A stretch of 64,000 nt of DNA. Origin: Trabulsiella guamensis ATCC 49490 (GTDB lineage: Bacteria > Pseudomonadota > Gammaproteobacteria > Enterobacterales > Enterobacteriaceae). The position numbers were made by a program, and so were the translations under genes. Positions 25,559-36,300 of the stretch are shown here, piece by piece (positions within the stretch are counted from its first letter, which is position 1; every line of letters starts with the position of its first letter). The stretch is from positions 1-64,000 of the forward strand of contig NZ_JMTB01000062.1 in NCBI RefSeq assembly GCF_000734965.1, written 5' to 3'. Under the pieces are notes generated by a model, which worked only from the letters and a program-made list of their open reading frames with translations, ran no database searches and had not been told where the DNA came from.

Positions 25559-27847
25559 GTGTCAGAGTTGCTATCCATCGCTCTTTTTCTTGCCTCCGTG
25601 GTCATTTATGCCTGGAAAGCGGGTCGTAATCGCTGGTGGTTTGCCGCCACCCTGACCGTGCTCGGCCTGTTCGTCGTGCTCAACATCACGCTTTACGCCA
25701 GCGATTATTTTACTGGTGACGGCATCAATGACGCCGTGCTCTACACCCTGACCAACAGTCTGACGGGCGCCGGCATCAGCAAATATATTCTGCCGGGTGC
25801 CGGGCTGATTGTCGCGCTGGTACTGATTTTCGGCGCGCTGGGCTGGATTTTACGCCGTCGGCATCTTCCTCACCACTTCGGTTACAGCCTGGTGGCGCTG
25901 CTGCTGGCACTGGCTTCCGTTGACGCCAGCCCGGCATTTCATCAGCTCAGCGAACTGGTCAAATCGCAGTCGCGCGAAGGCGATCCTGACTTCGCCGCGT
26001 ACTACAAAGAGCCGTCAAAAACGATCCCCAATCCAAAACTGAACCTGGTGTACATCTACGGGGAAAGCCTTGAGCGCACCTATTTCGACAACGCCGCCTT
26101 CCCGGATCTGGCGCCGGAGCTGAACAAGCAAAAAGACGACAGCATTGATTTTAGCCACACCACCCAATTGCCTGGCACCGACTACACCATCGCCGGCATG
26201 GTCGCGTCACAGTGCGGCATTCCGCTGTTTGCGCCGTTCGAGGGTAATGCCTCCGCCTCCGTCTCCAGCTTTTTCCCGCAGAATATCTGCCTGGGCGACA
26301 TCCTGAAAAACTCCGGCTATGAGAACTATTTCGTGCAGGGCGCTAACCTGCGTTTCGCCGGAAAAGATGTGTTCCTTAAGTCCCACGGCTTTGACCATCT
26401 GTATGGTGCGGAAGAGCTGAAAACCGTGGTCGATGACCCGAACTATCGCAACGACTGGGGTTTCTACGACGATACCGTACTGGATGAAACCTGGAAGAAA
26501 TTCGAAGAACTTTCCCGTGCGGGCAAGCGTTTTTCGCTGTTCGCACTGACCGTCGATACCCATCACCCGGATGGGTTTATTTCGCGCACCTGCCAGCGCA
26601 AGCGCTACGACATCAACGGCAAAGCCAATCAGTCGTTCAGCGCCGTCAGCTGTAGCCAGGAGCATATTGCCGCGCTGATCGACAAGATCAAAACGTCGCC
26701 TTACTTCAAAAACACGGTAATTGTGGTGTCATCGGATCATCTGGCGATGAAAAATACCGCCTGGGACCAGCTCAGCAAACAGGATCGCAGCAACCTGTTT
26801 TTCGTCATTCGCGGCGACCAGCCGCAGCAGGAAGTGGTAGGTATCAAGCGCAGTACGATGGATAACGGCGCGACGGTGCTGGATATCCTCGGCGGCGATA
26901 ATTTTATTGGTCTCGGGCGCAGCAGCTTGTCCGGCCAGTCACTGTCTGAAGTGTTCCTCAACATGAAAGAGAAAGTGCTGGCATGGAAGCCGGATATCAT
27001 CCGCTTGTGGAATTTCCCGAAAGAGATGAAAGATTTCACTGTGGATGTAGACAAAGGCATGATTGCGTTCTCCGGTACCCATTTCCGTCTGCCGCTATTG
27101 TTGCGCATCTCCGATTCCCGCGTAGAACCGCTGCCGGAAAGCGAATATTCCGCCCCGTTGCGCTACCAGCTGGCGGATTTCGCCCCGCGCGATAACTTCG
27201 TCTGGATCGACCGTTGCTACAAGATGGGCCAGTTGTGGGCGTCGGAGATGGCGCTCTCTACCGACTGGTGCGTCTCGCAGGGGCAACTGGGCGGCGAGCA
27301 GAAAGTCCAGCATGTCGACAAAGCGCAGTGGAAAGGCAAAACCGCGTTTAAAGATACGGTTATCGACATGACGCGCTACAAAGGTAACGTAGATACGCTG
27401 AAAATCGTCGACGACAACATTCGCTACAAAGCCGACAGCTTTATCTTCAACGTGGCGGGCGCCCCTGAAGAGGTGAAGCAGTTCAGCGGCATTTCGCGCC
27501 CGGAACTGTGGGGCCGCTGGTCTAACGCGCAGCTCGGCGACGACGTGAAAATTGAGTACAACGCGCCGTTGCCGGAAAAATTCGACCTGGTGATCACCGC
27601 GAAAGCCTTCGGGCCGAACGCCAACAAACCGATTCCGGTGCGTGTCGGTGATAGCGAGCAGTTACTCACGCTCAGTAACACGCTCACCACCACCACGCTG
27701 CATTTTGAAAACCCGTCACGCAGCAACCTGCTGCAGATTGTGCCGCCGGATCCGCAATCCACTAACGAGGGCAATATCCTCGGTCATTCGCCGCGCAAGC
27801 TGGGTATCGGTATGGTGGAAATCAAAGTGGTGAAAACCGAAGGGTAA
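25559..27847 (+). CDS. opgB: Phosphoglycerol transferase I OpgB (MdoB)
   Basis: 762 aa (E. coli 763). Four N-terminal membrane helices (1-120) precede a large periplasmic LTA-synthase-like sulfatase domain with [10 protein letters not shown] (catalytic Thr region) and the metal-site motif DTHHPDGF. It transfers phosphoglycerol from phosphatidylglycerol to osmoregulated periplasmic glucans. The GTG at 25559 (encoding MSELLSIAL) follows homology and has GAGGA 6 nt upstream. Confidence 0.95.
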   Translation: MSELLSIALFLASVVIYAWKAGRNRWWFAATLTVLGLFVVLNITLYASDYFTGDGINDAVLYTLTNSLTGAGISKYILPGAGLIVALVLIFGALGWILRRRHLPHHFGYSLVALLLALASVDASPAFHQLSELVKSQSREGDPDFAAYYKEPSKTIPNPKLNLVYIYGESLERTYFDNAAFPDLAPELNKQKDDSIDFSHTTQLPGTDYTIAGMVASQCGIPLFAPFEGNASASVSSFFPQNICLGDILKNSGYENYFVQGANLRFAGKDVFLKSHGFDHLYGAEELKTVVDDPNYRNDWGFYDDTVLDETWKKFEELSRAGKRFSLFALTVDTHHPDGFISRTCQRKRYDINGKANQSFSAVSCSQEHIAALIDKIKTSPYFKNTVIVVSSDHLAMKNTAWDQLSKQDRSNLFFVIRGDQPQQEVVGIKRSTMDNGATVLDILGGDNFIGLGRSSLSGQSLSEVFLNMKEKVLAWKPDIIRLWNFPKEMKDFTVDVDKGMIAFSGTHFRLPLLLRISDSRVEPLPESEYSAPLRYQLADFAPRDNFVWIDRCYKMGQLWASEMALSTDWCVSQGQLGGEQKVQHVDKAQWKGKTAFKDTVIDMTRYKGNVDTLKIVDDNIRYKADSFIFNVAGAPEEVKQFSGISRPELWGRWSNAQLGDDVKIEYNAPLPEKFDLVITAKAFGPNANKPIPVRVGDSEQLLTLSNTLTTTTLHFENPSRSNLLQIVPPDPQSTNEGNILGHSPRKLGIGMVEIKVVKTEG

Positions 27848-27851
27848 ACCC

Positions 27852-27877
27852 GGGGGAGCAAACGCTCCCCCTTTTTT
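27852..27877 (+). terminator. Intrinsic terminator of opgB
   Basis: An 8-bp stem GGGGGAGC/GCTCCCCC with a 4-nt loop is followed by six T residues, 5 nt after opgB. It overlaps the end of the convergent acetyltransferase gene. Confidence 0.92.
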
Positions 27878-28688
27878 ATATCAGTGCCGCCCGCATTTCA
27901 TACTGACTTATCGGCATCGTCATATATCCCGCAGAAGCAAACAGCGTGGCAAACGACTCAGGTACCGACACCACCGTCGCCAGCGCCGGGAATTGCTGAT
28001 TCAGTGCCCGCAACATCTCGCGCCCCTGCCCGCGCTGACGCCATTCCGGAGCGACATAAATCATTCGCAACTGCGGTTTGTTCGCCAGAAACGACACCAC
28101 CGCATACGCTTGTTGATGCACAAACGCGCGGCACGGCAAAGTGATAAGCGTTGCTGGATCCATCAGCCACGGCAACCTTTCTTTCGATGCCGACATTAAC
28201 GTACGCACCAGTGGCATCACTGCGGTCTCCTGTAGCGACCGGGTAGTCGCCAGCCCTGGCTGCATTCCCTGATAACCAAACACCCCCTGCGTGATAGTGA
28301 AGCCGAGCGATTTGTACAGCGCCACGCCGGGCTGATTATCGCTGATCACTTCCAGCCACATCTCCTGCACGCCCTGGTTACCCAGCGCCTCCATCAGTGG
28401 CGCCAGCAGTTTTTTGCCAAGCCCTTTGCCGCGATACGCCGGACGAATGGCAAATGCTGCCAGCCGCGTCGACTGCCCGCGCCGGGTGATGATCGCCACC
28501 GCCACGTGATTATCGCCGTCCATCCAGACGCAGGAATCCACAAGGCTGAGCCCTTCTGCGCCAAAGCGCTGCGCAAACACCGGAACCGGTAATGAAAAAG
28601 GAATACTGTAGCCTTCGAAGCAGTCGCCAAGCATAGCGGTAAGCTGTTCGCAGCTAAAACGGGTCGCCGGAATGATAGTCAATGGCAT
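27876..28688 (-). CDS. GNAT acetyltransferase (two-domain)
   Basis: 270 aa. The N-terminal domain has a clear acetyl-CoA loop RGKGLGKKLL near residue 90 and the later motif VALYKSLGF. The C-terminal part has a second, weaker GNAT-like fold with APEWRQRGQGREML near 220. The substrate is unknown. The start at 28688 has AAGGAG 6 nt upstream; the frame is open further. It is divergent from another GNAT gene, only 36 nt away, so both may be regulated together. Confidence 0.85.
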   Translation of the reverse strand: MPLTIIPATRFSCEQLTAMLGDCFEGYSIPFSLPVPVFAQRFGAEGLSLVDSCVWMDGDNHVAVAIITRRGQSTRLAAFAIRPAYRGKGLGKKLLAPLMEALGNQGVQEMWLEVISDNQPGVALYKSLGFTITQGVFGYQGMQPGLATTRSLQETAVMPLVRTLMSASKERLPWLMDPATLITLPCRAFVHQQAYAVVSFLANKPQLRMIYVAPEWRQRGQGREMLRALNQQFPALATVVSVPESFATLFASAGYMTMPISQYEMRAALI

Positions 28689-28724
28689 AGAATTCTCCTT
28701 AATTCGATATGAACAGGCTACGCG

Positions 28725-29258
28725 ATGAAGACTAACACCTTTCCGGAAGCGACACTGTTTCGCCGGACGCAAAACGATGATGTCCCCGCGCTTCCCGTGA
28801 TTGAGCGTTCAGCGGCACAGACGTTCTTAACCATTCCGTCACTGGCCTGGCTGGCGCAGGACGACATTGTGGACGCGGCAGCGCATCGCCAGTTTGTAGA
28901 ATACGGTCGAAGCTGGGTTGCTATCCATCAGCAACAGCCAGTCGGTTTTTTACTGACGGAGCCGCTGGATGACGCGTTGTATATCGCTGAATTTTCACTG
29001 CATCAGGCGTGGCAGGGAAAAGGCATCGGCCGTCGCTTCCTGCATTTCATGAGTAACCACGCCCGTGACGCGGGTTATCCGGCATTAACGCTGACGACCT
29101 TTCGCGAAGTGCCATGGAATGCGCCATTCTATGCAAAATTGGGGTTTGAAATCATCGATGATGCGGTATTAACGCCAGGGCTGGCGGCGAAACGTGAAAA
29201 AGAAACGGCACACGGAATACCGCAAGCATTGCGGTGCGCCATGCGCCGTACGTTGTAA
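28725..29258 (+). CDS. GNAT acetyltransferase
   Basis: 177 aa. It has the acetyl-CoA binding motif QGKGIGRRFL near residue 97 and the C-terminal APFYAKLGFEI motif. Related to small-molecule or amino-acid N-acetyltransferases; the substrate is unknown. It runs opposite to the two-domain GNAT gene and converges on tsr. A CCCGGC/GCCGGG-type hairpin sits between it and tsr (29261-29283). Confidence 0.85.
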   Translation: MKTNTFPEATLFRRTQNDDVPALPVIERSAAQTFLTIPSLAWLAQDDIVDAAAHRQFVEYGRSWVAIHQQQPVGFLLTEPLDDALYIAEFSLHQAWQGKGIGRRFLHFMSNHARDAGYPALTLTTFREVPWNAPFYAKLGFEIIDDAVLTPGLAAKREKETAHGIPQALRCAMRRTL

Positions 29259-29294
29259 ACCCGGCAAAACTGCCGCCGGGCATCAGTCATTTGA

Positions 29295-30950
29295 TCAGAA
29301 GGATTCCCAGCTGTCGCCGCTGTCTGTCACAGCCACTTTTTTCAGTTGAGCGGGTGCCGGAAGCGATTTCGCCAGGGTAGTCTGTTTCGCCTGCTGCTGA
29401 ATACGGAACACCGCGACGGCCTGAGTCAGACGGCTTGCCTGCTCTTCCAGCGCGGCAGCCGCAGCGGCAGATTCTTCCACCAGCGAGGCGTTCTGCTGCG
29501 TCACGCGATCCATCTCCGCCACGGCCAGACCGACCTGGTCAATACCACGACTCTGCTCGTCAGATGCCGACGCGATTTCGCCCATGATATCGGTGACGCG
29601 GGTTACCGCATTGACGATCTCATCCATGGTTTCACCGGCGCTTTCCACTAGTGTAGAACCCACATCCACACGACTGACGGAATCTTCAATCAGGCTCTTG
29701 ATCTCACGCGCCGCCTGGGCACTGCGTTGTGCAAGGTTACGGACCTCGCCTGCAACCACCGCAAAACCACGCCCCTGTTCACCGGCACGCGCCGCTTCAA
29801 CTGCCGCGTTAAGCGCCAGGATGTTAGTCTGGAAGGCGATGCCGTCGATAACGCTGATGATATCGGCAATTTTCTGCGAACTGCCGGCGATATCACGCAT
29901 GGTTTGCACCACATTATCCACCACTTTACCGCCTTTCTGCGCCGTTTCGGACGCACTCAGCGCAAGATTACTGGCCTGACGGGCATTTTCAGCATTCTGC
30001 TTCACAGTCGCGGTCAGCTGTTCCATGCTCGCAGCGGTTTCTTCCAGAGATGCAGCCTGCTCTTCTGTACGAGAAGAGAGATCGTTGTTGCCCATGGAAA
30101 TTTCACTGGCGCCACTGTAAATCGCATCCGCGCCGTTCCGCACTTCACCGACAGTGCGCACCAACTCACTCTGCATATGACGCAGAGAATCCGCCAGTTG
30201 CCCCATTTCGTTGGTGCCTTCCACATCAATAGGTTTCACCAGATCGCCGCTGGCGATATGACGAATGCTGCCGATCAGACGGTTCAGCGGCCCCAGCAGC
30301 GTTTTATGAATACCCAGCCAGACCGCAATGATCACCACCATAACGACGATCATCACGCTGATCAGCACCCAGATGGCCTGCGAATAAGAGTTACTGCTGT
30401 CGTTAACTGCAATTTCATACAGCTGATCGTTCTGCGTCAGGTAATTAACGTACTGTTTCTCAAAACCGTCCTGGTAGCCCTGGGTCGGCTGATCGAAAAA
30501 CTCGTTGATTTTACCTGCTCCTAACAATTGGATCAGCTCGGCCAGCGCGCCGTGGTAGATATCATAATTACGTTTGATTTCCAGTGCAGCGGCTTCGCTT
30601 TGTCGGGGATCGCGCGGCAGCGCTTCATATTCAGTCCAGCGTTTTTCCGCTTCCACCAGAGATTTCGAGGCGATCTGCATCAGATCAGCCACCGTCGCGC
30701 CACTTCCGATATTGCTCTGATCCATCATGTAACGGATGCCCGCACGGTTCAGTGTGTTACGGGTCTGCAACAATGCCACCCAACTGGCATTCAGAGTAGA
30801 TTGCTGCTGGCGAATGGTCTGCAATACGGTGAAGTTCTCTTTGTCGTGCTTGAGCGCGTTAAAGAACAGCCCACCCGACGTCAGTTGCAAAAGTCCAAAT
30901 AACATAAGCACCAGCACGAGACTGGTGACAATCCTGATACGGTTTAACAT
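29295..30950 (-). CDS. tsr: Serine chemoreceptor Tsr
   Basis: 551 aa, same length as E. coli Tsr. Two membrane helices (about 7-30 and 190-215) border a periplasmic four-helix domain with the serine-site helix around [19 protein letters not shown] and signalling domains follow, with the hairpin tip [17 protein letters not shown] and methylation helices rich in EE/QQ. The C-terminal pentapeptide is SWESF in place of NWETF, which still should tether CheR/CheB. A sigma-28 promoter precedes it. Confidence 0.95.
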   Translation of the reverse strand: MLNRIRIVTSLVLVLMLFGLLQLTSGGLFFNALKHDKENFTVLQTIRQQQSTLNASWVALLQTRNTLNRAGIRYMMDQSNIGSGATVADLMQIASKSLVEAEKRWTEYEALPRDPRQSEAAALEIKRNYDIYHGALAELIQLLGAGKINEFFDQPTQGYQDGFEKQYVNYLTQNDQLYEIAVNDSSNSYSQAIWVLISVMIVVMVVIIAVWLGIHKTLLGPLNRLIGSIRHIASGDLVKPIDVEGTNEMGQLADSLRHMQSELVRTVGEVRNGADAIYSGASEISMGNNDLSSRTEEQAASLEETAASMEQLTATVKQNAENARQASNLALSASETAQKGGKVVDNVVQTMRDIAGSSQKIADIISVIDGIAFQTNILALNAAVEAARAGEQGRGFAVVAGEVRNLAQRSAQAAREIKSLIEDSVSRVDVGSTLVESAGETMDEIVNAVTRVTDIMGEIASASDEQSRGIDQVGLAVAEMDRVTQQNASLVEESAAAAAALEEQASRLTQAVAVFRIQQQAKQTTLAKSLPAPAQLKKVAVTDSGDSWESF

Positions 30951-30982
30951 GTTTTTCTCTTTCCTTTTGACAGATGACGGTA

Positions 30983-31009
30983 TTTTCGGCCTGAGAAGGA
31001 AAAACTTTA
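30983..31009 (-). promoter_or_regulatory. Sigma-28 (FliA) promoter of tsr
   Basis: On the minus strand TAAAGTTT, 11 nt, GCCGAAAA matches the flagellar class III consensus (TAAAGTTT-N11-GCCGATAA) in 15 of 16 positions, about 35 nt before the tsr ATG. tsr should be expressed with the flagellar regulon. Confidence 0.92.
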
Positions 31010-31091
31010 CGGGAATTCGTGCTGGAAATGCGGGGAAGGAAAAGACAGGACGCCTCTTTCAGCAGACAAGCGAAAGAGGCGATCGCTGGGG

Positions 31092-31481
31092 TCAGGCAGG
31101 GTATTCACTCCAGGTAAGCTGAAAATGCGGGCCGTCTTTCAGGGTCTTCCAGTCGCCACCCCATTCAATGCTATGCCCAAGGCTTTTTGCCGCCTGCTTA
31201 AAGGCGTTGGAAATAAGCTCATAATCGGCAAAGTCCCATGAGCCCGCAGGCGTTGGATAAGCGAAAACATCAATCGCATGTCCGGTAAGATGACGGCTCT
31301 TCATCGTCTGGGACTTACCGGTTCTTACCATCTCTTTTTGTTTTTCCAGGGTACGCAGACCTTCGGTAATACCGAAATCAATCAGCGTCAGGTCCAGCGC
31401 TTTCTGGCAAATCGCGACCAGATCCGGATGCACACCCTGCAGATTTTTTACACTACGTTCACTAAATTTAAAGCTTTGCAT
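31092..31481 (-). CDS. L-Ala-D-Glu endopeptidase (M15C, endolysin / ChiX-like)
   Basis: 129 aa, single VanY/M15C peptidase domain. The zinc-ligand pattern is intact: His64 and Asp71 (SRHLTGHAIDV) and His119 (GPHFQL). It has no signal peptide, so it would need the holin encoded just upstream to reach the peptidoglycan. It is similar to T5-type phage endolysins and to ChiX of the Serratia holin-dependent secretion system. The start has GAGG 6 nt upstream. It lies between the RHS locus and tsr with no other phage genes, which suggests a secretion rather than a prophage remnant. Confidence 0.88.
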   Translation of the reverse strand: MQSFKFSERSVKNLQGVHPDLVAICQKALDLTLIDFGITEGLRTLEKQKEMVRTGKSQTMKSRHLTGHAIDVFAYPTPAGSWDFADYELISNAFKQAAKSLGHSIEWGGDWKTLKDGPHFQLTWSEYPA

Positions 31482-31496
31482 AATAACCTCAATATT

Positions 31497-31880
31497 TTAT
31501 TTGCGTTTCAACAGATCAAAAATGGATGTTGTTTTTTCCGGTTTTTCACAGAAAAAGCTTAAAAGACGTACGGATACTACGGAACCAATTAAGGCACCGA
31601 TGGTATCGGGGACATCCACAGTAATTTTCAGGAAATCCTGAAGAAGGACGCAGACCAGGCCTGCCACAAAATGAGCGGATAATACGCCGACAATAAAAGA
31701 CGCGGTAAATAACGCCAGACGCGCTTTAGCATTAAAATCTTTTGCCGTTACGGTAAAAACAATACTGCCGGCGAGCGCTGCCATAATTATGTGCGGACTA
31801 TGAAAAGTCGTAACTTCTGTCTGCACCACATATTTCTCCACCAGCGATAAAGCCGCCAGTACTCTCTCTTCACTGACCAT
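31497..31880 (-). CDS. Holin-like membrane protein
   Basis: 127 aa with three hydrophobic segments (about residues 28-45, 55-80 and 90-110) and a short charged C-terminus ending LKRK, the layout of class I holins. It lies 15 nt before the endopeptidase gene and is transcribed with it. The start MVSEERV at 31880 follows GAGGTGG; the frame is open further upstream. It should form the inner-membrane pore for the endopeptidase. The family label is inferred from size, topology and pairing. Confidence 0.75.
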   Translation of the reverse strand: MVSEERVLAALSLVEKYVVQTEVTTFHSPHIIMAALAGSIVFTVTAKDFNAKARLALFTASFIVGVLSAHFVAGLVCVLLQDFLKITVDVPDTIGALIGSVVSVRLLSFFCEKPEKTTSIFDLLKRK

Positions 31881-32163
31881 AAACCACCTCAAATAATGAA
31901 ATAAAAACGAGCCACCTTTCGTGCTTAAGGAAATTCTAATTTTCAGAAGAAATGTAGAGTGACTAAAAAGCAAACACAGTTAACTCTTTTCTATTCATTT
32001 ACTGCGAGGTTATTTGAAGGAGGTGAATTAAAGTTTCTTTTTTTTGCGCAGCATTATCTAAATCCTGGTAAATCGACAGAATCCACCTCACCTATACTCC
32101 ATCTCGTTCTCGAATGATTCGTAGAATGCAATCACCATTAATATATCTAATCGAGGTATTATC
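31881..32163. other. Divergent promoter region, holin and 32164 gene
   Basis: 283 nt, AT-rich, no gene seen. It separates the divergent lysis pair and the RHS-locus genes, so a regulator acting here could control both. A T8 run stands at 32037-32045 after a GGAGGTGA-like sequence, without an ORF. Confidence 0.6.
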
Positions 32164-33246
32164 ATGACCTGGAAAAATGTAAGTGGAATTTCTAAATTCC
32201 AGATCTGGACTGAAGCCTGTGCATCAAGCACCGATGGTTCAGAAGCGTGGCTGTTTGTAAACGGTCGACATCAAATTAAAGTGACTGTCGGTCTCACACT
32301 TGCTCTGAAGATTGGCACCACTGAACTTCCTTCTGTTGATGAAGTAAAAAACGCATTGACGTTAATCAATAACAAAGATGGCGGCAACTTCAAATATCTG
32401 GTAGAAGGGAGTGCTGGCACTTATTGTAAGATTTATGAACCGAGTCATTCATCACTGCAAGCCAATTTAAAAGAAAATAACTTTCATTATGTTTTTGAGC
32501 ACTATTTCTCCAGTAACACGTCGAAAAATCCCAATATTGCCAGCGAAGAAATCTCTGTCAAACTGACATATACTGACAGCGACGGCAAATTGTGGGTCAA
32601 TGATATGTCTGCTAATGGCGATTTTTACCAGAAAGGGTTTGTTAAAGTACATTGCCTTTCAGCAAAAAATAACAAACACAAACTCGTCAAAAACACATCG
32701 CAACCTTATTATAATATCTTCGATTTTTCCAGCTGGAACCACGAAGATCCGTATGTCGATGTATATCGCATGACTATTGAAGATACTTACTTCCTAATCC
32801 AGGACTTTAGTTTATCGCCTCAGTCATGGCGAAAAAAACAAAAAGGGATCACTTGTCTGGGGCTGGATATGTACCAAAGTGATGGTCCAAAATGGCAAAA
32901 CACCACTCAATGTTTCTGTCCAACGTTGGATCATGGTCTGGGTGAAAAATGGTATTCGGTTGATGCCTATGTTTATAAATGGCCAGATCAAAATGACGGC
33001 TCTTATTACGGCAATTTCCGCATTGAAGGCTATACACAAAAAGCACATGAGATCGTCTTCTTCTGCACAACAATTGATTACGATCAGAGAAATTCTAATC
33101 ATTGTGTTCAGCGTCCGACAGCCCGTTTTATTACCCACGATCAGTTTGGCAACGAATCAACGGTTGACGTTGCTATCAAGTGGGGCGAGGGGTGCTACAA
33201 CATGGTCTGGCCAACGCTGGACGGCAGAATTCCTCCTTGTGGTTAA
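32164..33246 (+). CDS. Uncharacterised protein at the head of the RHS locus
   Basis: 360 aa, no signal peptide, no transmembrane helix. Composition is rich in aromatic residues, Asn, Ser and Asp, with ten or more Cys, and predicted largely beta. I do not recognise a domain. GAGG 8 nt before the ATG supports the start. It precedes the RHS shell gene by 68 nt, with a strong hairpin between, and is likely co-expressed with it. A carbohydrate- or surface-binding partner of the RHS toxin is a possibility, not shown. Confidence 0.8.
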   Translation: MTWKNVSGISKFQIWTEACASSTDGSEAWLFVNGRHQIKVTVGLTLALKIGTTELPSVDEVKNALTLINNKDGGNFKYLVEGSAGTYCKIYEPSHSSLQANLKENNFHYVFEHYFSSNTSKNPNIASEEISVKLTYTDSDGKLWVNDMSANGDFYQKGFVKVHCLSAKNNKHKLVKNTSQPYYNIFDFSSWNHEDPYVDVYRMTIEDTYFLIQDFSLSPQSWRKKQKGITCLGLDMYQSDGPKWQNTTQCFCPTLDHGLGEKWYSVDAYVYKWPDQNDGSYYGNFRIEGYTQKAHEIVFFCTTIDYDQRNSNHCVQRPTARFITHDQFGNESTVDVAIKWGEGCYNMVWPTLDGRIPPCG

Positions 33247-33258
33247 TCACTCACCTAT

Positions 33259-33282
33259 GCAGCCTGAAAAATTTCAGGCTGC
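33259..33282 (+). terminator. Perfect hairpin between 360-aa gene and RHS shell
   Basis: GCAGCCTGAAA and TTTCAGGCTGC form an 11-bp stem with a 2-nt loop, 12 nt after the stop codon. The sequence after it is only moderately T-rich, so it may be a partial terminator or mRNA stabiliser that sets the ratio of the two proteins. Confidence 0.65.
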
Positions 33283-33314
33283 AAATCTCTCTTTCCATTT
33301 TTCAAGGTAATATC

Positions 33315-36300
33315 ATGACCCAGTCCTATACCACACAAACGCCAAATTTTATTAGTTCCGGTTCATCGGACGTTGATCCGCGAACCCGTTTATTCAGTTT
33401 TGACTGCACCTTTTCCAGCGTAAAAGCCAACAACGGCATGGGGCCGGAGTTTGGTATTACCGTTGGCTACAACCCGACAAGCGACAGTAACTACTGGGCG
33501 CTAGGTAAAGGCATGGCTTTTAACCTGACGCTGTATTCAAAAAAAACCGGCGATCTGATGCTTAGCTCCGGTGAAAGCTACAAAGTGAACGACAGTGGTT
33601 CCGTGCCCGTCATTCTGCAACAGAAGATAAAAACGGTAAATTTTGTTCGCGTCGACAGTAATAATTATCGTGTTACCGAACGCAACGGTACCGTGACCTT
33701 CCTGAGAAACATCTTCGGTAATGGCATTTTCTATCCGGAAAAAATTGCTACCCCACTGGGGCGTGTCATGACGCTGAAATGGGGCAACTCGAATATGGGG
33801 CCGGTACTCAACACTATCGTCGACGATGACAATGTGACTTATTGCAACTTAACCTATGTCTCCGGCAATACTACGCTGGAGTTCTACCCCGGCCAGCAAG
33901 AAAGCTTCACTATTACACTTGCGATGCTGAATGGCTATCTGACCACCATCACCCATTCTGAACTGGGCAGCAAGACACCGTGGACTCTGAAATATCAGGA
34001 CGTCGGGATGGGCAATGGTCTGCAGACGTTAACGGAAATCACTACACCGACCGGGTTGCGTAAGACCGCAACATATAACTATGGTCAGAAAACTGGTCTG
34101 ATGCGTTTTCCGCAGGCTGCCGGGCTTCCGTCGCTGCCTGCCGTGACACAACTTAAGGTCTCTCCTGGCCAGGGTCAGCCGGATATGGTGACGCAATACT
34201 CTGCCACAGAAAACAATAGTGATTCCACGAACGCGTTTCCGAACTACCTCGGTTACGGGTACAGATACGGTAGCGGTTGGAATAAAGATGCTGATTTCAT
34301 GTACGGTAGTGTCGACCCGGATTACACCTATCGCACCTATGTTACACAGACTGGTACCGACGGCGGTAACAGCATCAAAACGACCTACATCTATGACAAT
34401 TACCATCTGCTGAAGTCAACAGAGACGGTGCAAGGGGCTACGCGTCATCTGGTCGAGATGAAATATTATCTCGATGATTATCCATACAAAAACTTTGATT
34501 CCCTGCCAGAACAGTTCCAGTTCCCGAAACGCCAGAGCGAAAGCTGGAGCGTTAATGGTGCTACCTTTAAGCAGAACACCAGCTATGAATATGATGCCCA
34601 CGGCAACCTGACGAAGCAGATCGATCTCTGTGACGATAATGGCAATGCCGCCGCTTACAGCACTGTAACCACCAGCGAGTTCTATAGCGCCCAGGGCGAA
34701 AGCGACAGCGACGACAAATCCACGGGTTGCCCGGCTGATCCTAACGGTTTTGTCCGTTGGATGAAACGCCAGGTGGTTACCCCGCCGGCCATTCACGGCT
34801 ATTCCGTCCCGGCGCGTACGTCACTGTATCGCTATAAGTCAGTTGCAACCCGCAGCGGCATGCCGGTCTCGACGGCGGTGCTGCCGGCACAGGAAACACA
34901 TAAAGCGTCTGATGTCGGCTCATCATCTCAGAATCTGCTGACTCGTGAGGTGTCATATGACGAGAATACCGGTTCGGCGAACTTTGGTCGCCCGTTACAG
35001 CAGAAAGCGACAATTTTTGACAACAGCGGCAAGGGCTACACTCAGCAACTTGATTACACATGGGCACATGACAGCGCCTCGATTACCGAGACACAAAAAC
35101 TGACCACCCATGACAATCATGCCACTACCACATCACAAAGCCACTCACGCTTTACCGAACTACCGCTCAGCACTACTGATGAGCTGGGGAATGTGGTGAA
35201 AATGACCTACGATAGCCTCGGTCGTCCGTTAACCCAGGTAGCAAACCCGGGAACAGAGTATGAGTCGAAGCAGACGTGGCAATACGAACTGGCACTGGCG
35301 GACAGTAAAGTCACCACCATCGCCACTACCCAAACCGATTCCAAAGGCAATTGCCTGAAAATCATGCATGACGGGATGGGCCGCCCGTTCCAGCAGTGGC
35401 GTAATCTGCAGGCAGCAGGAAAACCAGACGACTGGCGTAATGTGGGGCAAGCCTTCTGGGATGCATGGGGCCGTCAGAAAGAGATCATCGAAAACGATTT
35501 TGCCGATCCGGACAAAACAACCGCCAGCTTCAGCGTGACGACACAGGGGCAGTTCGATGACTGGGGACAGAACATTAAGGATATACTCTCCACCGGTCAA
35601 AGTATCTCCGCTGTATGGGATCCGGTAAAACGTAACAAAATCACTCAGTTGCTTTCTTCGGATGGTCATTTGAAGTTAGGGTCAGCGCGGGTGGAGGTTG
35701 ATGACCGTAACCTGCCGGTGAAAGAAACCCTTCTGAATAAAGACGGTAACGCCTATGCCGAAACGCATAAGGAATACGACGGTCTGGGGCGATTACGTAA
35801 AGAGATCGATCCGCTCAATCGGGTCACCACCTACACGTATGACCCGTTCGACCGCGTCAGCAGTAAAACGCTGCCAGGTGGAGCTGTGCAGACCTGGACC
35901 TACGCCCCGTTCAGTCAGGAAGCGCTACAGACCACTGTCTCTTTGAATGGTCGCGTCATGGGCTCGCAAACCTTTGACGGTCTCGGTCGCAGAACGCAGT
36001 TCTCTTGCGGTGGTCGTACGGAAAAAGCGGCTTACTCTGGTGTAAACACCGTACCGGATACCACAACCAGCGCGGCAAATCAGCAGCAGAACTATAGCTA
36101 TATCAAACAGCTTGGTAATGCGATGAAAACCCTGTCGGGGAGCAAGATCACACAGAGCTTCACCTATGAAAATAGTACTGGTCGTCTGTTGACCGCCAGT
36201 GAAAACGGTAGCCAGAGCAGCAGCTATACCTGGTTGGCATCGGGTGAACTGCAGCAGGAATCGATGAGCAATCAGGGAACATCCCGTCAGGCAAAATACA

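Noticed and set aside
31092-31880. Holin and endopeptidase as the remains of a prophage
   Set aside because: No integrase, structural or replication genes, or attachment repeats are nearby, and the pair is divergent from RHS genes in the way seen in holin-dependent secretion loci. Not excluded, but less likely.
33180-33314. 45-residue N-terminal extension of the RHS shell
   Set aside because: It overlaps the end of the 360-aa gene in another frame and includes the strong hairpin. AAGG and ATG at 33315 mark the likely start.
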